Counted from the stretch's first letter, positions 27,407 through 36,655 are shown. The stretch: DNA of 64,000 nucleotides from Xanthocytophaga agilis (GCF_030068605.1 NZ_JASJOU010000020.1:1-64000), one strand, 5' to 3'. Notes: generated by a model from the sequence alone, not told the origin. Translations and numbers: made by a program.

Positions 27407-27429
27407 CGACCAGAGTATCTGGTCGGCTA
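27407..27429 (-). terminator. Rho-independent terminator
   Basis: A perfect 9-bp GC-rich stem (GCCGACCAG and complement) with a 5-nt loop, followed on the minus strand by seven T. It serves the choice-of-anchor I gene. Confidence 0.9.
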
Positions 27430-27454
27430 CTGAGATTATGTCTACCTGATTGGC

Positions 27455-28963
27455 TTATAATTTATTGGCTTTATACAGTTTAACCAAGCCATCATTCTCA
27501 CTGCTAACCACCAGCAAACTTTGTTGAACAGGACTTTTTGATGCGGGAATAAATAAGACCCCTTCTGGGGCATCACCCGTTTTGATAGCTTTGATAAAGC
27601 TGGGTGCTAAAGGATTTGTCACATCGTAAATGGCAACAGCATCTGCTCTTTCCATACCCACAAAAGCTACCGTTTTACTTCCGACTCTACCAATGGCAAT
27701 AGCTTCTGGTTCAATAGATTTATCATCACTCCTGCCATCATCATACAGGTTTGCTTCCTTAGCCTTTACATCTAATTCATTCTTACTATCAAATACTTGT
27801 TGCCCTGTGGCAGCATTCCAAACAGAGAATGACCTGGCTCCAAAACTATACAAAGCATCGTAATCACCATCCTGATCGGTATCTCCCAGTGTGGTTGTTA
27901 CATTTAATCTTCCCAACTGAGCCTCAGTTTTAAGTGTTGTGGCATTTGGAAAAGCAGTTTCATCCAGCTTTAAACTTGAAATCCGTTTCGCTTCTGCAAA
28001 GGCGGTATATTCGCGTGCATCGCCTTCATTGGCTGTAAATAAATAGGGTGTGCCATTAAAATTCATATACGCGATGGCATCTGGCATATATACGCCAAAT
28101 ACTTTCCAGGTATTGAATACCACATCATTATCCTTATCACTTACATCAATGGCATTAGCGGTAGCCGAATAATCTTTAAACCCTAAAGGCATAATTTTGG
28201 CGACAGTGCCTGTTACTAAATTAATTTCAGCAATCGCATTGTTTTCCTGAAGTGTTACCCATGCTGTTTGCGAATCTTCAGATATGGTAATATATTCAGG
28301 TTCAATATCTTTGACAAAGTCTTTATCAGGACCAAAAACGCGGAATCCTTTTGTGGTTAAGTCGGCTAACTGACTTGCAAAGCCTGAGAAATTAATTGTT
28401 TTTACTGCATAATTATTTTGAACATCAATAATAGAAACGGAGCCTTCCGGATCATTTGTATAGGTAGCATTTGGCTCTCCTTCATTTGCCGAAAGGATAT
28501 AGTTACCGTTAGGACTATATGTGACCATATCAGGCAAAGCACCTACTGTAATTACTTTTTCTTCGGCATAGGTTGACGCATTGAAAACGACAATTTTTCC
28601 GTTTGCCTGCTTGTCCGTCGATTCTATTGCTGCTGCAACTTTTCCATTATATGCTGCAACACTATTCACAAACCCACCATAAGGACTCATGCTTATAGAA
28701 TATACTACATTTAACGTTTTGGGATCTGATAAATCAATCACATCAATTTTATTTGTAGTACCATTATTCACAGCGAATAATTTTTTCGTAACATCATCAT
28801 ACGTAGTGATTTCAGCTGCACCAGCACCCCCTAAATTAATCGATGCAATTTCTTGATACGTAGACAGATCTTCATTTACTATAAACTCCAATGGCTGAGT
28901 TTCATCTTTTGAACAAGATAAAAAAGTAGCAAAGACAGCAATAATAAGTACTCTTTTTTTCAT
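27455..28963 (-). CDS. Choice-of-anchor I family lipoprotein (alkaline-phosphatase-like beta-propeller)
   Basis: 502 residues. The signal peptide ends in a lipobox (ATFLSCSK, Cys about 17), so it is an outer-membrane or periplasmic lipoprotein. The body is a beta-propeller of the choice-of-anchor I type, with landmarks YSPNGNYILSANEGEPN, YITISEDSQTAWVTLQENNAIA, YLFTANEGDAREY and DKSIEPEAIAIG. In this family the domain is attached to varied surface anchors, and here the anchor is a lipid. A role in phosphate metabolism is sometimes proposed but is not shown. It is monocistronic with a terminator at 27407-27429. Confidence 0.88.
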   Translation of the reverse strand: MKKRVLIIAVFATFLSCSKDETQPLEFIVNEDLSTYQEIASINLGGAGAAEITTYDDVTKKLFAVNNGTTNKIDVIDLSDPKTLNVVYSISMSPYGGFVNSVAAYNGKVAAAIESTDKQANGKIVVFNASTYAEEKVITVGALPDMVTYSPNGNYILSANEGEPNATYTNDPEGSVSIIDVQNNYAVKTINFSGFASQLADLTTKGFRVFGPDKDFVKDIEPEYITISEDSQTAWVTLQENNAIAEINLVTGTVAKIMPLGFKDYSATANAIDVSDKDNDVVFNTWKVFGVYMPDAIAYMNFNGTPYLFTANEGDAREYTAFAEAKRISSLKLDETAFPNATTLKTEAQLGRLNVTTTLGDTDQDGDYDALYSFGARSFSVWNAATGQQVFDSKNELDVKAKEANLYDDGRSDDKSIEPEAIAIGRVGSKTVAFVGMERADAVAIYDVTNPLAPSFIKAIKTGDAPEGVLFIPASKSPVQQSLLVVSSENDGLVKLYKANKL

Positions 28964-29230
28964 GGTAAGTGTTTTTGAAGCAAAAGTATGCCCCTTTTGT
29001 TACCTTACTATTTCTGGCTTTTTAACAAATCATTAACATAATTCCTTTCACACACTTACTTTACATACTATCAAAAGTCTATCCTGGTCGGATGGGATGC
29101 AAAAATACGCCGATTCTGGAAGCCTCTGCTCATCAGGAACTGGAAAAAGGTTTTACAACTTGTGCACCATGCAAGAGGTTTTTCCCGCTGATATTTATAG
29201 ACCATAATGCAATCTAAATGATAGTGATCT

Positions 29231-29497
29231 TCAACTAGAAACACCCTTCACTACAGGCTCGCCCACTCCCGTAAACAGCCAATGCACATTGGCCTGATAG
29301 GTGGCATGCAAACACCAGGGAAAGAAGCAACTTGGTAGCTGGTGACCTTTTTCCAGAGAGGATAGGTTGCCCTGAGCTACTCCCATTCGCTGAGCAAATT
29401 CGCGTTGGGAAAGGTTGAGTATGTCCATTCGAAAGAGGCGGATGCGTTCGCCGATATCTTTTAGGTTCATAGTATAACTGGTTTCTTTTGTGTACAT
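29231..29497 (-). CDS. XRE family HTH regulator (phage-repressor type)
   Basis: 88 residues from ATG 29497 (a second ATG at 29470 gives 79 residues, starting NLKDIGERIRLFR). The HTH is LSQREFAQRMGVAQGNLSSLEKG. The C-terminal block CLHATYQANVHWLFTGVGEP is the usual end of short Bacteroidota XRE repressors. A frame extending further upstream runs into the dyad array and is rejected. Upstream lie about ten 18-bp dyads, the likely binding sites. The 3' end of this gene is found as three decayed copies between 21.5 and 25 kb. Confidence 0.85.
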   Translation of the reverse strand: MYTKETSYTMNLKDIGERIRLFRMDILNLSQREFAQRMGVAQGNLSSLEKGHQLPSCFFPWCLHATYQANVHWLFTGVGEPVVKGVSS

Positions 29498-29514
29498 TCG
29501 TTTGCTTGTCTGCT

Positions 29515-29876
29515 GACCGGAATTCTGGTCTAACAACTTGGTGACTGGAACTATGGTCAGCCAATAAGTTGACTGGTATTCGGATATTTTTTGACAGTGA
29601 ACAGAATACCAGTCATTGGATAAATTGACCATACTTCCGGTCAAAATTAAAAGTGAACAGAGTTCGAATATTTCTGGAAAGTGATCATAGTTCCAGTCAA
29701 ACTAAAAAGCGACCGGAAGTATGGTCAAAACCAAAAGCGAACAGACTTCCAGTCATTTTGTAAACTGATTCGATTTCTGTTCACTTGCCTTGCTGAACAG
29801 TTGCCCAATCATTCTGTCTTCCATTACAATTCTGACCATACTTCGGATATTTCTTCTGTGTGACCTGAGATCTGTT
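29515..29876. promoter_or_regulatory. Array of ~10 imperfect 18-bp dyads upstream of the XRE gene
   Basis: Recurrent dyads of the form TGACYRKAASTMYSGTCA, for example 29515-29530, 29542-29559, 29625-29644, 29681-29699 and 29709-29726. One pair of perfect 12-bp arms (TGACTGGTATTC at 29570-29581, complement at 29604-29615) encloses a spacer. The same half-sites (TGACCATAG, GACCGG) occur in the promoter blocks at 13.9 and 18.2 kb. Operators for the XRE regulator, or iterons of a replication origin, are the two readings. Confidence 0.7.
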
Positions 29877-29935
29877 CACACATGGCAAATCACCTGATTG
29901 TTGCCATCCAACACATAGGTATTTTCCGAACCAAT

Positions 29936-30275
29936 GTAGGGGCGCACCCATGTGTGCGCCCGGTTTCCCGCAAACAATGTCTGTGGTAATACGATATTGT
30001 AGGGGCTGGGCTTGCCCCTGCCCGGTTTCCGTTCACGAATGATTTGGGTCTGTTAGACGACGATTTCGGATTAATCCCAGACATTCATTGTTGGAAACAC
30101 GGGTACCCGCAAGGGGCACCCCTACATTTCCCGACGTTGGTTTATAAACATAAACCGGGTCTGTGGGAAACCGGGTGCACACATGGGTGCGCCCCTGCAT
30201 TGGTTCGGTATATTTTCAATCGTTCGGAGGGGAAACGTCTGGGCGATCTGCCAATCGCCCCTACTGGATATCGAA
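29936..30275. repeat. Composite hairpin-module array B
   Basis: Two rightward modules (GTAGGGGC starts at 29937 and 29999) and three inverted ones (GCCCCTAC-type ends near 30125, 30197, 30272) around a core with GGATTAATCC at 30070-30079. Core and flanks match array A (12421-12926) in reverse orientation. The module themes (GCGCACCCATGTGTGCGCCC, GGCTGGGCTTGCCCC, GGCGATTGGC) are the same set. Confidence 0.8.
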
Positions 30276-30313
30276 ATCATTGTTGTTAGAATTGACATTT
30301 TGCCAGCCTCTGT

Positions 30314-31324
30314 TTACGATGCTTTGGTTTTCTGTTTCTCCTGCACCTTCTTCCACTCTGCCTTGAGCCATTCGACCAGTTCGGGTTGTCGGTAGGTTTC
30401 ATAGTAATCTACATAATAGAGGAATTCCTCTTCTGTCATATGGTCCAGATACAGCGTTAATTCAGCCATGATTCGCTGGCGGTTTTGGGTCTCTGTCAGT
30501 TGCTTGGGACGAGGTAGCTTAGAAGCAGGTTTGCCTGTGTCTGCAAACACTGCATCCAGGTCTACGCCTATCTCGGGTCTGTCGGGTGTGGCTGAGTGGG
30601 TATCCTGTTCTGTTGATAAGCTTTGGGCAATTTTCTGGGCAGACAGGCTTTGGAAAGGTTCTCTGAACTGTTCAGGCGCTTTATCCAGGTTGCTCACAAT
30701 GTCATACAGAATAGAACTCTGCGAATACTTCAGATCCTTGTGTTTCTGCTCGCGTAACGCTTCTTTTTCCTGACGGTACTTTCGCAGAAATTCACCCAGC
30801 TTCACAAAGTCAAACGACTCATAGAGCTGCCCATACTTGCCACTCTGGGTATTGCGAAGGCATAGCAGCACATCGGTGAGTGACAGATCCCGAAAATCGA
30901 CCTGTACCATACTTGCCATGGCAGTGGTTTGTTTCACAGTCAGCTTTTGTTTGATAGTAACCGACTCAGTAAACTTTTTGATCAGCACAAACAACAGTCG
31001 ATTGGTGATTTCATCGCCTTGGGCACGAGCAAATACCTCCAAAGCAGGAGCACGGGAGGCAATCTCCTCATTGGCATGCTTGTGCATCTGTCCGACGAGC
31101 ACACTGTAGTCGGCCTGTAAAGGTTGCATGTTGTAAATCAGACTTTCACTTTGTTGCGGAATAGCCTGCAGCCCTTCCATCAGTGTTTGGGCATAGATCT
31201 GGTATTTTTTGTCTACGGTCAGCTGAGCCGGAAGGTTGTTTTGCTGCAGCCATTCGAGCAGATTTGTGATACGCGATTGAGCTTGCTGAATCAGATTCAA
31301 AGACTGGGACTGCTTGCCAAGCAT
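30314..31324 (-). CDS. Hypothetical protein of an integrated element
   Basis: 336 residues, soluble and largely helical, with charged Lys/Glu-rich segments near 185-205 and a C-terminal helical tail (YLDHMTEEEFLYYVDYYETYR...). There is no signal peptide, transmembrane helix or recognised domain. On the same strand and directly downstream of the replication-initiator-like gene, separated by 430 bp of repeats. A replication or partition accessory role is a guess by position. Confidence 0.6.
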   Translation of the reverse strand: MLGKQSQSLNLIQQAQSRITNLLEWLQQNNLPAQLTVDKKYQIYAQTLMEGLQAIPQQSESLIYNMQPLQADYSVLVGQMHKHANEEIASRAPALEVFARAQGDEITNRLLFVLIKKFTESVTIKQKLTVKQTTAMASMVQVDFRDLSLTDVLLCLRNTQSGKYGQLYESFDFVKLGEFLRKYRQEKEALREQKHKDLKYSQSSILYDIVSNLDKAPEQFREPFQSLSAQKIAQSLSTEQDTHSATPDRPEIGVDLDAVFADTGKPASKLPRPKQLTETQNRQRIMAELTLYLDHMTEEEFLYYVDYYETYRQPELVEWLKAEWKKVQEKQKTKAS

Positions 31325-31754
31325 GGCAATGACGGATGTTGAATCAGGGACATGATAAAAAATTAGCTGGTTATTGAATAAAACACATAAAAAAATTGCC
31401 TGCTGATTGACCTATTGTCTGAATCCCGGATCTTCCTTTTCCAGACTTCCTTCCCTCAGGTTGGAGAAAACACCAACAAGGGGAGCAAAAGATTTTTTTT
31501 CTCGTCCTCTCCCTGTCCTTCTGAAAGAATCTATCTTTTCTCGTCCTTCTGCCCCTATCCCTGTCCTCCTAAAAGGAACTCGTGGCAAGACCGGCGGCCA
31601 CTCCGATTGGAGAATATTCTTTCGCTCACAAACCAAACACGGCTCTATTTGTCAAGAGATTCTTTCAGAAGGACAGCGAAGAGAGAATATCCTTTCAGGA
31701 AGACAATAAAGGGAAGTGGTCTTATAGTCCGACCCGTTATTCAAACAATCCACT
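31325..31754. repeat. Intergenic repeat region with a perfect 19-bp inverted repeat
   Basis: CTGTCCTTCTGAAAGAATC at 31513-31531 is exactly complementary to 31658-31676. Between the arms are further copies of CTTTTCTCGTCCTTCTGCCC- and CCCTGTCCT-like words. The same words occur at 52262-52345. No coding sequence is supported. Confidence 0.6.
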
Positions 31755-33173
31755 TTAATCCCGACACAGACGCATCAGACGGAGGTATTCCTCATCCTGA
31801 TCTCTGGGTGGTGCAAACGACGAACGGGCTCCGCCACCATTACCTGACTTGATAGCCGCATAGTACTTTTCGAAAAACCGATTCAGGTCGTTTGGCGCTG
31901 TGTAACCATTGTCGCGATACCAGGTAGGAATCTTTTCCAGCAAGCTCTGGAAGGAATGGATCACTGACTCATCAGGAATCTCTGCCAGATCCAGATTGGG
32001 TTGCTGCCACTGAACAGCTATTTTATAGCGGATCTGTTCCAATACCTGTTTGAGAAACTTGTCGTCACGCCCATAGACCCACTTGTAAGCCCCGAAGTAT
32101 AGCTGATAGACCTCTCGACAGGGCGTAAGACATGGATCGACTGGAGTAGCCTTAGAATCGTTTTTAAGGCCATGCACGTTTTGCATAGCATTTTCTATCT
32201 GTACAGCCTTAGGGGAGGGGGGAGGCGGAACCTGGGGAGGGGTTATTATAGCGGCTTCTACAACAGGTTGGTTCCGTTCTTCGTCATTCAAAAAATTTTC
32301 TTTCTTCTCCCCTGCTTGTTCATTTTTAAAAATCTCCTGCTCATTTGAAAATTGAAAACTTTGCGCGTATGCGCTTTTTTCTGTTATTGTATTGTTATTA
32401 TTTTTGTTTTTATAGGTGTTATTATTACTGTTACTATATATGTTATTATAGTGTGCATTTGGTTCAGAAGCCAGGCGATCCAAATGCATAAGCTGCTCAC
32501 TAGTTTGTTCATAACCCAACTGCATGATTGTATCAGTGGTCTCTGTTTGAATTTCAGAGCCTGTCTGCTTGCTCATTTCAGATGTATGCATAGATTTCAC
32601 AGGTACGTTCATAGTTTGGACAGAACTACTCTGTGAAGACTGCATAGGCTGAGTATTCTTTTTTGCATGGGTAGTGTGAAAATACGGCATAGTATCCTGA
32701 TTCTGTTCAGTGCCAGTCGGCAAACTGTTCACAGCCTCTTGTATAGATTGTACATGTGTAGGTTGTGCATGACCACCAGATGAATTATGCACCGACTCTC
32801 TGTATTTTAACTGGATGTTTCGCTTGTGAATTTTATACAAAGCTTCAATATCAGGCTCGGCATCTGGCTCAGAAGTAGGGATAGGTAATCCTCCTTCTTT
32901 CTGGCATTTACGAAAGGCGGTTTTCCAGGCTTTGCTTGCCCGGACAAAGCGTGATTTTTCATCAACCTCAATCAAGCCTTTTTCTGTTAATTGATTCAAG
33001 GAGTTAAATACCCAGCGTGAACCCATCCGAACCCGATTAGCCAACTCTTCCCGTGAGGCAAAACACCATCCGTTTTGAGCCGACAATCCATCAATCAAAT
33101 ATATCAGCGCATATTCAGGCATTGTAAGATCAAAGTGGTCAAGCAGGTCATGATAAACAAGTGTGTATTGCAT
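31755..33173 (-). CDS. Winged-helix replication-initiator-like protein
   Basis: 472 residues from ATG 33173 (the longer frame to 33284 adds a non-conserved hydrophobic extension and is rejected). Residues about 1-85 form a winged helix (YALIYLIDGLSAQNGWCFASREELANRVRMG, then SLNQLTEKGLIEVDE). Residues about 120-330 are a Gln/Asn/Ser-rich low-complexity linker. Residues about 370-460 are a compact helical domain with several Trp/Tyr. WH, long linker and C-terminal helical domain is the architecture of phage and plasmid replisome organisers (DnaD/O-like). No catalytic motif. It lies between the excisionase-like gene and the 336-codon gene, on one strand. Confidence 0.65.
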   Translation of the reverse strand: MQYTLVYHDLLDHFDLTMPEYALIYLIDGLSAQNGWCFASREELANRVRMGSRWVFNSLNQLTEKGLIEVDEKSRFVRASKAWKTAFRKCQKEGGLPIPTSEPDAEPDIEALYKIHKRNIQLKYRESVHNSSGGHAQPTHVQSIQEAVNSLPTGTEQNQDTMPYFHTTHAKKNTQPMQSSQSSSVQTMNVPVKSMHTSEMSKQTGSEIQTETTDTIMQLGYEQTSEQLMHLDRLASEPNAHYNNIYSNSNNNTYKNKNNNNTITEKSAYAQSFQFSNEQEIFKNEQAGEKKENFLNDEERNQPVVEAAIITPPQVPPPPSPKAVQIENAMQNVHGLKNDSKATPVDPCLTPCREVYQLYFGAYKWVYGRDDKFLKQVLEQIRYKIAVQWQQPNLDLAEIPDESVIHSFQSLLEKIPTWYRDNGYTAPNDLNRFFEKYYAAIKSGNGGGARSSFAPPRDQDEEYLRLMRLCRD

Positions 33174-33328
33174 AGTGGTATGTGATAAGATAAAGAGTGA
33201 ATAGATGAATAAACAGACGATTTGCGTTAGGCAATAGAATTCCACCACCCAGTGTAAGTACCAGGCAAATGCAGCTAGGATCACACCTGGGCATTGGGAA
33301 TGAGAAACGATAAAAGGATTACCTGCTC

Positions 33329-33643
33329 TTAGGAAACAGGTTCGATAGTGAGGTATGACGGATTGTCGACCAGCTTCAAAATCTCGGCGTGTTCAAATGT
33401 CCACTGAGCATTTTTGCCAGCTCCCACCCGTTGACCACTCTGGATCACTCCAGCTCCTATGAGTCTATGGATATGAAAGCGCGAAACGCCCAGTTGATTT
33501 TCCACATCGGCCATCGTGATGCGTGTAGTCTGACCTGTAGCCTGATGGATGTATAGGGCTTCTAGTCGTTTGACCTCTGCCTGCAAACAGGCTAGTTCGG
33601 TTTGTAGCTGTTCTAGTTGCTGGGATAGGCGCAATGCGTCCAT
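33329..33643 (-). CDS. Small HTH protein (excisionase/MerR-like DNA-binding)
   Basis: 104 residues from ATG 33643. An N-terminal coiled coil (LSQQLEQLQTELACLQAEVKRLEALY) precedes an HTH of the helix_turn_helix_17 type (ITMADVENQLGVSRFHIHRLIGAGVIQSGQRVGAGKNAQWTF). Such proteins serve as excisionases or regulators in mobile elements. It stands at the head of the leftward unit that continues with the initiator-like gene (155-bp gap). Confidence 0.75.
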   Translation of the reverse strand: MDALRLSQQLEQLQTELACLQAEVKRLEALYIHQATGQTTRITMADVENQLGVSRFHIHRLIGAGVIQSGQRVGAGKNAQWTFEHAEILKLVDNPSYLTIEPVS

Positions 33644-34466
33644 AGTATATACCTGGATACGAATTAAAAAATGAATAAAACAGAAAATAATGCAAAGGCA
33701 GGGCGTACAACTGAGCAATTGTACTTTTTTGTGGAGGGCAGGTTAGTGTCCCGGTCGGCGTGGGGTACTCGGGGAAATACTAAAAAATAACGGGGTACTA
33801 TCAGATACAAATGAAGCAATCACTAACAAACTGTTCACAAGTGACAAACTTGTGTGTACTAAAAATGATAAGGGTTGATAGTGAGACAAAGTGATTTTTG
33901 TGGGTAAATGGCCAATAGGAACACCTTTTTCGGTGGATGATTTTACAGTTTTCATGAAAGTTGTATGGGTTTGAAGCACTAAAAAAGTAAATAGACTGGT
34001 CAAAATTAAGCCCCTGGTTTTGATCATTTCTCAGATGTGAATCTCTAAAAGCAAAAATAACCCAAACCAATAAGAGGTGCAAATGAAATAATAAAAAATT
34101 ATTTAAAAATAAAATTTATATGATTTTTCTTGGATATATGGGAAGTATTATCTTGTAAAATCAATCCTATTAATCCCCATTTATTGCAATTTCAAAGGGA
34201 GATATTCAGTTATAGATTTATAACTGCGAAAATGGAGAAGAATATAAGTGATACTGATAAACATGTCAGGATTTATCCTACAGAATCAAGTTGACTGGTA
34301 TTGAGCCGTTGATAGTATTACCAATCTACGTGTGTGGAAAGAACTCTCTGGTGATAACATAAATGATCGGGGAACATATTGCCTAAATGGAGGTTGACAG
34401 ACGTATACCAGCATTTATTCTTTCCTTCACGTTTGTACTATATTTGGAGCAACACTATTCTGCACT
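33644..34466. other. AT-rich intergenic region, possible element boundary
   Basis: 823 bp. A stem CACAAGT/ACTTGTG lies at 33837-33853. 34081-34140 is extremely AT-rich. Leftward frames of 93-94 codons crossing it have no coding character. It may hold the promoter of the initiator unit and one end of the integrated element, but no attachment repeat could be identified. Confidence 0.4.
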
Positions 34467-35096
34467 ATGGGACTATTTGACTTTCTGAAAAAAGACAACA
34501 CCACTTCTTCTATACTAACAACAGACAATGGATGGCCTGGACCAACCTATTTAGCCGACTATACTGAACATATTGCAGGTGCCAAAAAAGTTTATCCCTT
34601 TGAGTGGCGTAGAAAGCTAATCTCTACAGCAGGAAACTCAAAATTTAAAATCAAGTACTACGGACAACTACTCCATGCTATGTGTGATATCTTGATTGTT
34701 GGGACAGATTTTGCACCCGCTTTGGTGGTTGCCAAAGACATTGTAAGTGGACAGGAGATTTTACTTTTTGATGGTTGTAAAAATGGTTTTAATCCTATGT
34801 TTTGTGATGAGTTTACTAGTGAGCAAATTACGAATAGACCACTGGACAACTGGTACATTGACAGAAACAAAAATGACAGTTTTGAAATAATCCTTTCTGC
34901 TTACTATCAAATTGACTTTGATGATGAAAGTGAGGGCTTTTTAGAAGATGTTGATGAGAATGGCTTTATAGAACTCGCAGACCAATCAAAAATGGAATTT
35001 GAGAAAGCAAAACGAAATGCATTTGATGTGTTTCAAATAATTGCCATAACTGAAAATGGCAGAAAAATAGAAGTGCTAGCAGAAGAACTTGCGTAG
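34467..35096 (+). CDS. Hypothetical protein
   Basis: 209 residues, soluble, acidic, with no signal peptide. The start MGLFDFLKK and the compact length recall small cytosolic proteins that often accompany toxin-immunity loci, but no motif supports that. Residues 70-110 (LLHAMCDILIVGTDFAPALVVAKDIVSGQEILLFDG) form a beta-rich core. It is alone on its strand, followed by a hairpin terminator. Confidence 0.65.
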   Translation: MGLFDFLKKDNTTSSILTTDNGWPGPTYLADYTEHIAGAKKVYPFEWRRKLISTAGNSKFKIKYYGQLLHAMCDILIVGTDFAPALVVAKDIVSGQEILLFDGCKNGFNPMFCDEFTSEQITNRPLDNWYIDRNKNDSFEIILSAYYQIDFDDESEGFLEDVDENGFIELADQSKMEFEKAKRNAFDVFQIIAITENGRKIEVLAEELA

Positions 35097-35150
35097 AAAA
35101 AATTACAGATGATAGTGGGTTTTATGCAAGTTTGGCTGGACATTTCTCCC

Positions 35151-35172
35151 TCGCTGGTATTATTACCAGCGA
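35151..35172 (+). terminator. Hairpin terminator
   Basis: A perfect 9-bp stem TCGCTGGTA / TACCAGCGA with a 4-nt loop, 55 nt after the preceding stop codon, followed by TCTTTC. Confidence 0.65.
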
Positions 35173-35290
35173 TCTTTCACCACTTTGCAGCTATGGTGAC
35201 ACTACTATTAGCAGCAGGGCAAAAGATGACCACTCCAAATCATTCAGATAAGATTCCAGGGTATATTCAGGCGGTCTTCCTCTGGTAAAT

Positions 35291-35839
35291 TTATTTTGCA
35301 GGGTTTAGAGTCACAAGTATCTTAATTTTGTTGACTGCTTCTGTGCTTTGCCAGATTTGCTGCGATTTACAGAGACTGACGATGTTTTTATCCTTAAATT
35401 TTACTTTATGTGTTCCGTAATACCCCCCATTCATTTCACCATCTGTGTCTTTAATTAAAATCAGGTCACTCTGCTTGAAGTCGTAATCGCTTCCGAGTGT
35501 TTTCATGTAATGATTTATAGCAAAGGGAAAAGAAGTAAGCGGTTCGAAAAGGCTCTGTGGTCCTTTTTGCAGATTCTGCCCGAATTTGAAAAGCTCCGTT
35601 TTTTGATAAATGGTCAGCGTTGTCTCCCTTATCAGATTCCATTCACTCTTATATGGAATGCCCACAGAGTCTGCCAAAAAAACCTCCAGTCCGTCAATGA
35701 TTTGGCCGCTTATACTGTCTCGCACATCCACAATGATAGCGAAAGCATGATCAAAACCGCAATGCTGTGCTTTTACAGGTGAAAAAGCAGTCACTAAGGC
35801 AGTTATCAAGGTAAAAAGCAAGAAAAGTTTTTTCATCAT
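35291..35839 (-). CDS. Secreted hypothetical protein
   Basis: 182 residues from ATG 35839 (MMKKLFLLFTLITALVTAF, a clear signal peptide cleaved near KAQ). The longer frame to 35923 would bury the signal and is rejected. The mature domain begins with two Cys-containing beta strands (CGFDHAFAIIVDVRD) and a segment resembling carboxypeptidase-regulatory-like domains (VDVRDSISGQIIDGLEVFLAD). No catalytic residues are seen. Likely periplasmic or surface exposed. Confidence 0.6.
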   Translation of the reverse strand: MMKKLFLLFTLITALVTAFSPVKAQHCGFDHAFAIIVDVRDSISGQIIDGLEVFLADSVGIPYKSEWNLIRETTLTIYQKTELFKFGQNLQKGPQSLFEPLTSFPFAINHYMKTLGSDYDFKQSDLILIKDTDGEMNGGYYGTHKVKFKDKNIVSLCKSQQIWQSTEAVNKIKILVTLNPAK

Positions 35840-35982
35840 TGGGTTTAATGGTATGTGCCTGATACAAGTTCTATTGCCAGCTAGCCTAAATATACTACTC
35901 TTTTTCCGGACTTCTGTCAGCACAATAACCTCACCCGTCCTGAGTGGTTAAGTGATATACTAGCTAGCCTCATCAGTTCAAA

Positions 35983-36114
35983 CTATGAAGGGAGGTTTAG
36001 GGATGTTTGTAATCCTGGCTCTGGTGGCTGTGGTACCTTGGGGATAGGATCTGATTTCTTTCCACAGGAAAAACCCAATAAAGAAAACAGTAAAAACAGA
36101 AGAAGTGCTTTCAT
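35983..36114 (-). CDS. Very small lipoprotein
   Basis: 43 codons from ATG 36114: a signal peptide MKALLLFLLFSLLGFSC with lipobox Cys17, then GKKSDPIPK, a Pro-rich stretch and a stop. This is too short for a domain. It may be an intact micro-lipoprotein or the truncated head of a larger lipoprotein gene. Confidence 0.5.
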   Translation of the reverse strand: MKALLLFLLFSLLGFSCGKKSDPIPKVPQPPEPGLQTSLNLPS

Positions 36115-36247
36115 ATGAACCAGAAGCAGGCAATGTTGAGGATAAGTACAAATTTGCTATTTATTACTGACAAGTCTACTTTGTAAACATGTTTCCTATC
36201 CCACTTTGGTCTTATTCTCATAGTTGTTGGTAAGCATTACTAACCTA

Positions 36248-36607
36248 TCAGTTCAACAGATTCTTTGGATAGGGATAATTGGGTAACCTGTCTACTCTAT
36301 CTTTGATATCTTCCCATTTTAGAGAAGCCCAGGCAGGTATAAAACCATTGCCAAAATCTCCGCCCAATTGCACGAGTGCATATAGAGCAACTCCCAACAG
36401 ATAACTTATAGTATAATATCCGAATACAGTAAGTGATATAGTTTCTCCTTGGTACGTGTATATAAAGTTATCACTTGGATAGTGAGGATTTATTATCTCA
36501 TATTCATCATAAATTACCTCTATTCCAGTAATTTCATTGATTTTTGCAATAAACTCTTCTATAGAAGGAGGTGGATCTGTAAATTTAATGTCTCTATGGC
36601 ATACCAT
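36248..36607 (-). CDS. Hypothetical protein
   Basis: 119 residues, with one possible membrane segment at about 63-83 (VFGYYTISYLLGVALYALVQLGG). The N-terminal 55 residues are soluble and acidic. Many such small proteins in Bacteroidota lie in immunity-protein arrays, but no specific family is recognised. It is on the same strand as the following membrane protein genes. Confidence 0.5.
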   Translation of the reverse strand: MVCHRDIKFTDPPPSIEEFIAKINEITGIEVIYDEYEIINPHYPSDNFIYTYQGETISLTVFGYYTISYLLGVALYALVQLGGDFGNGFIPAWASLKWEDIKDRVDRLPNYPYPKNLLN

Positions 36608-36655
36608 ACCGCAACATATAGTGAATTAAACAATGGGTGACTCCTCTCAATGAGC

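Noticed and set aside
33743-34082. Leftward frames of 93-94 codons in the AT-rich gap
   Set aside because: Two overlapping frames with no motif, no clear start context and biased composition.
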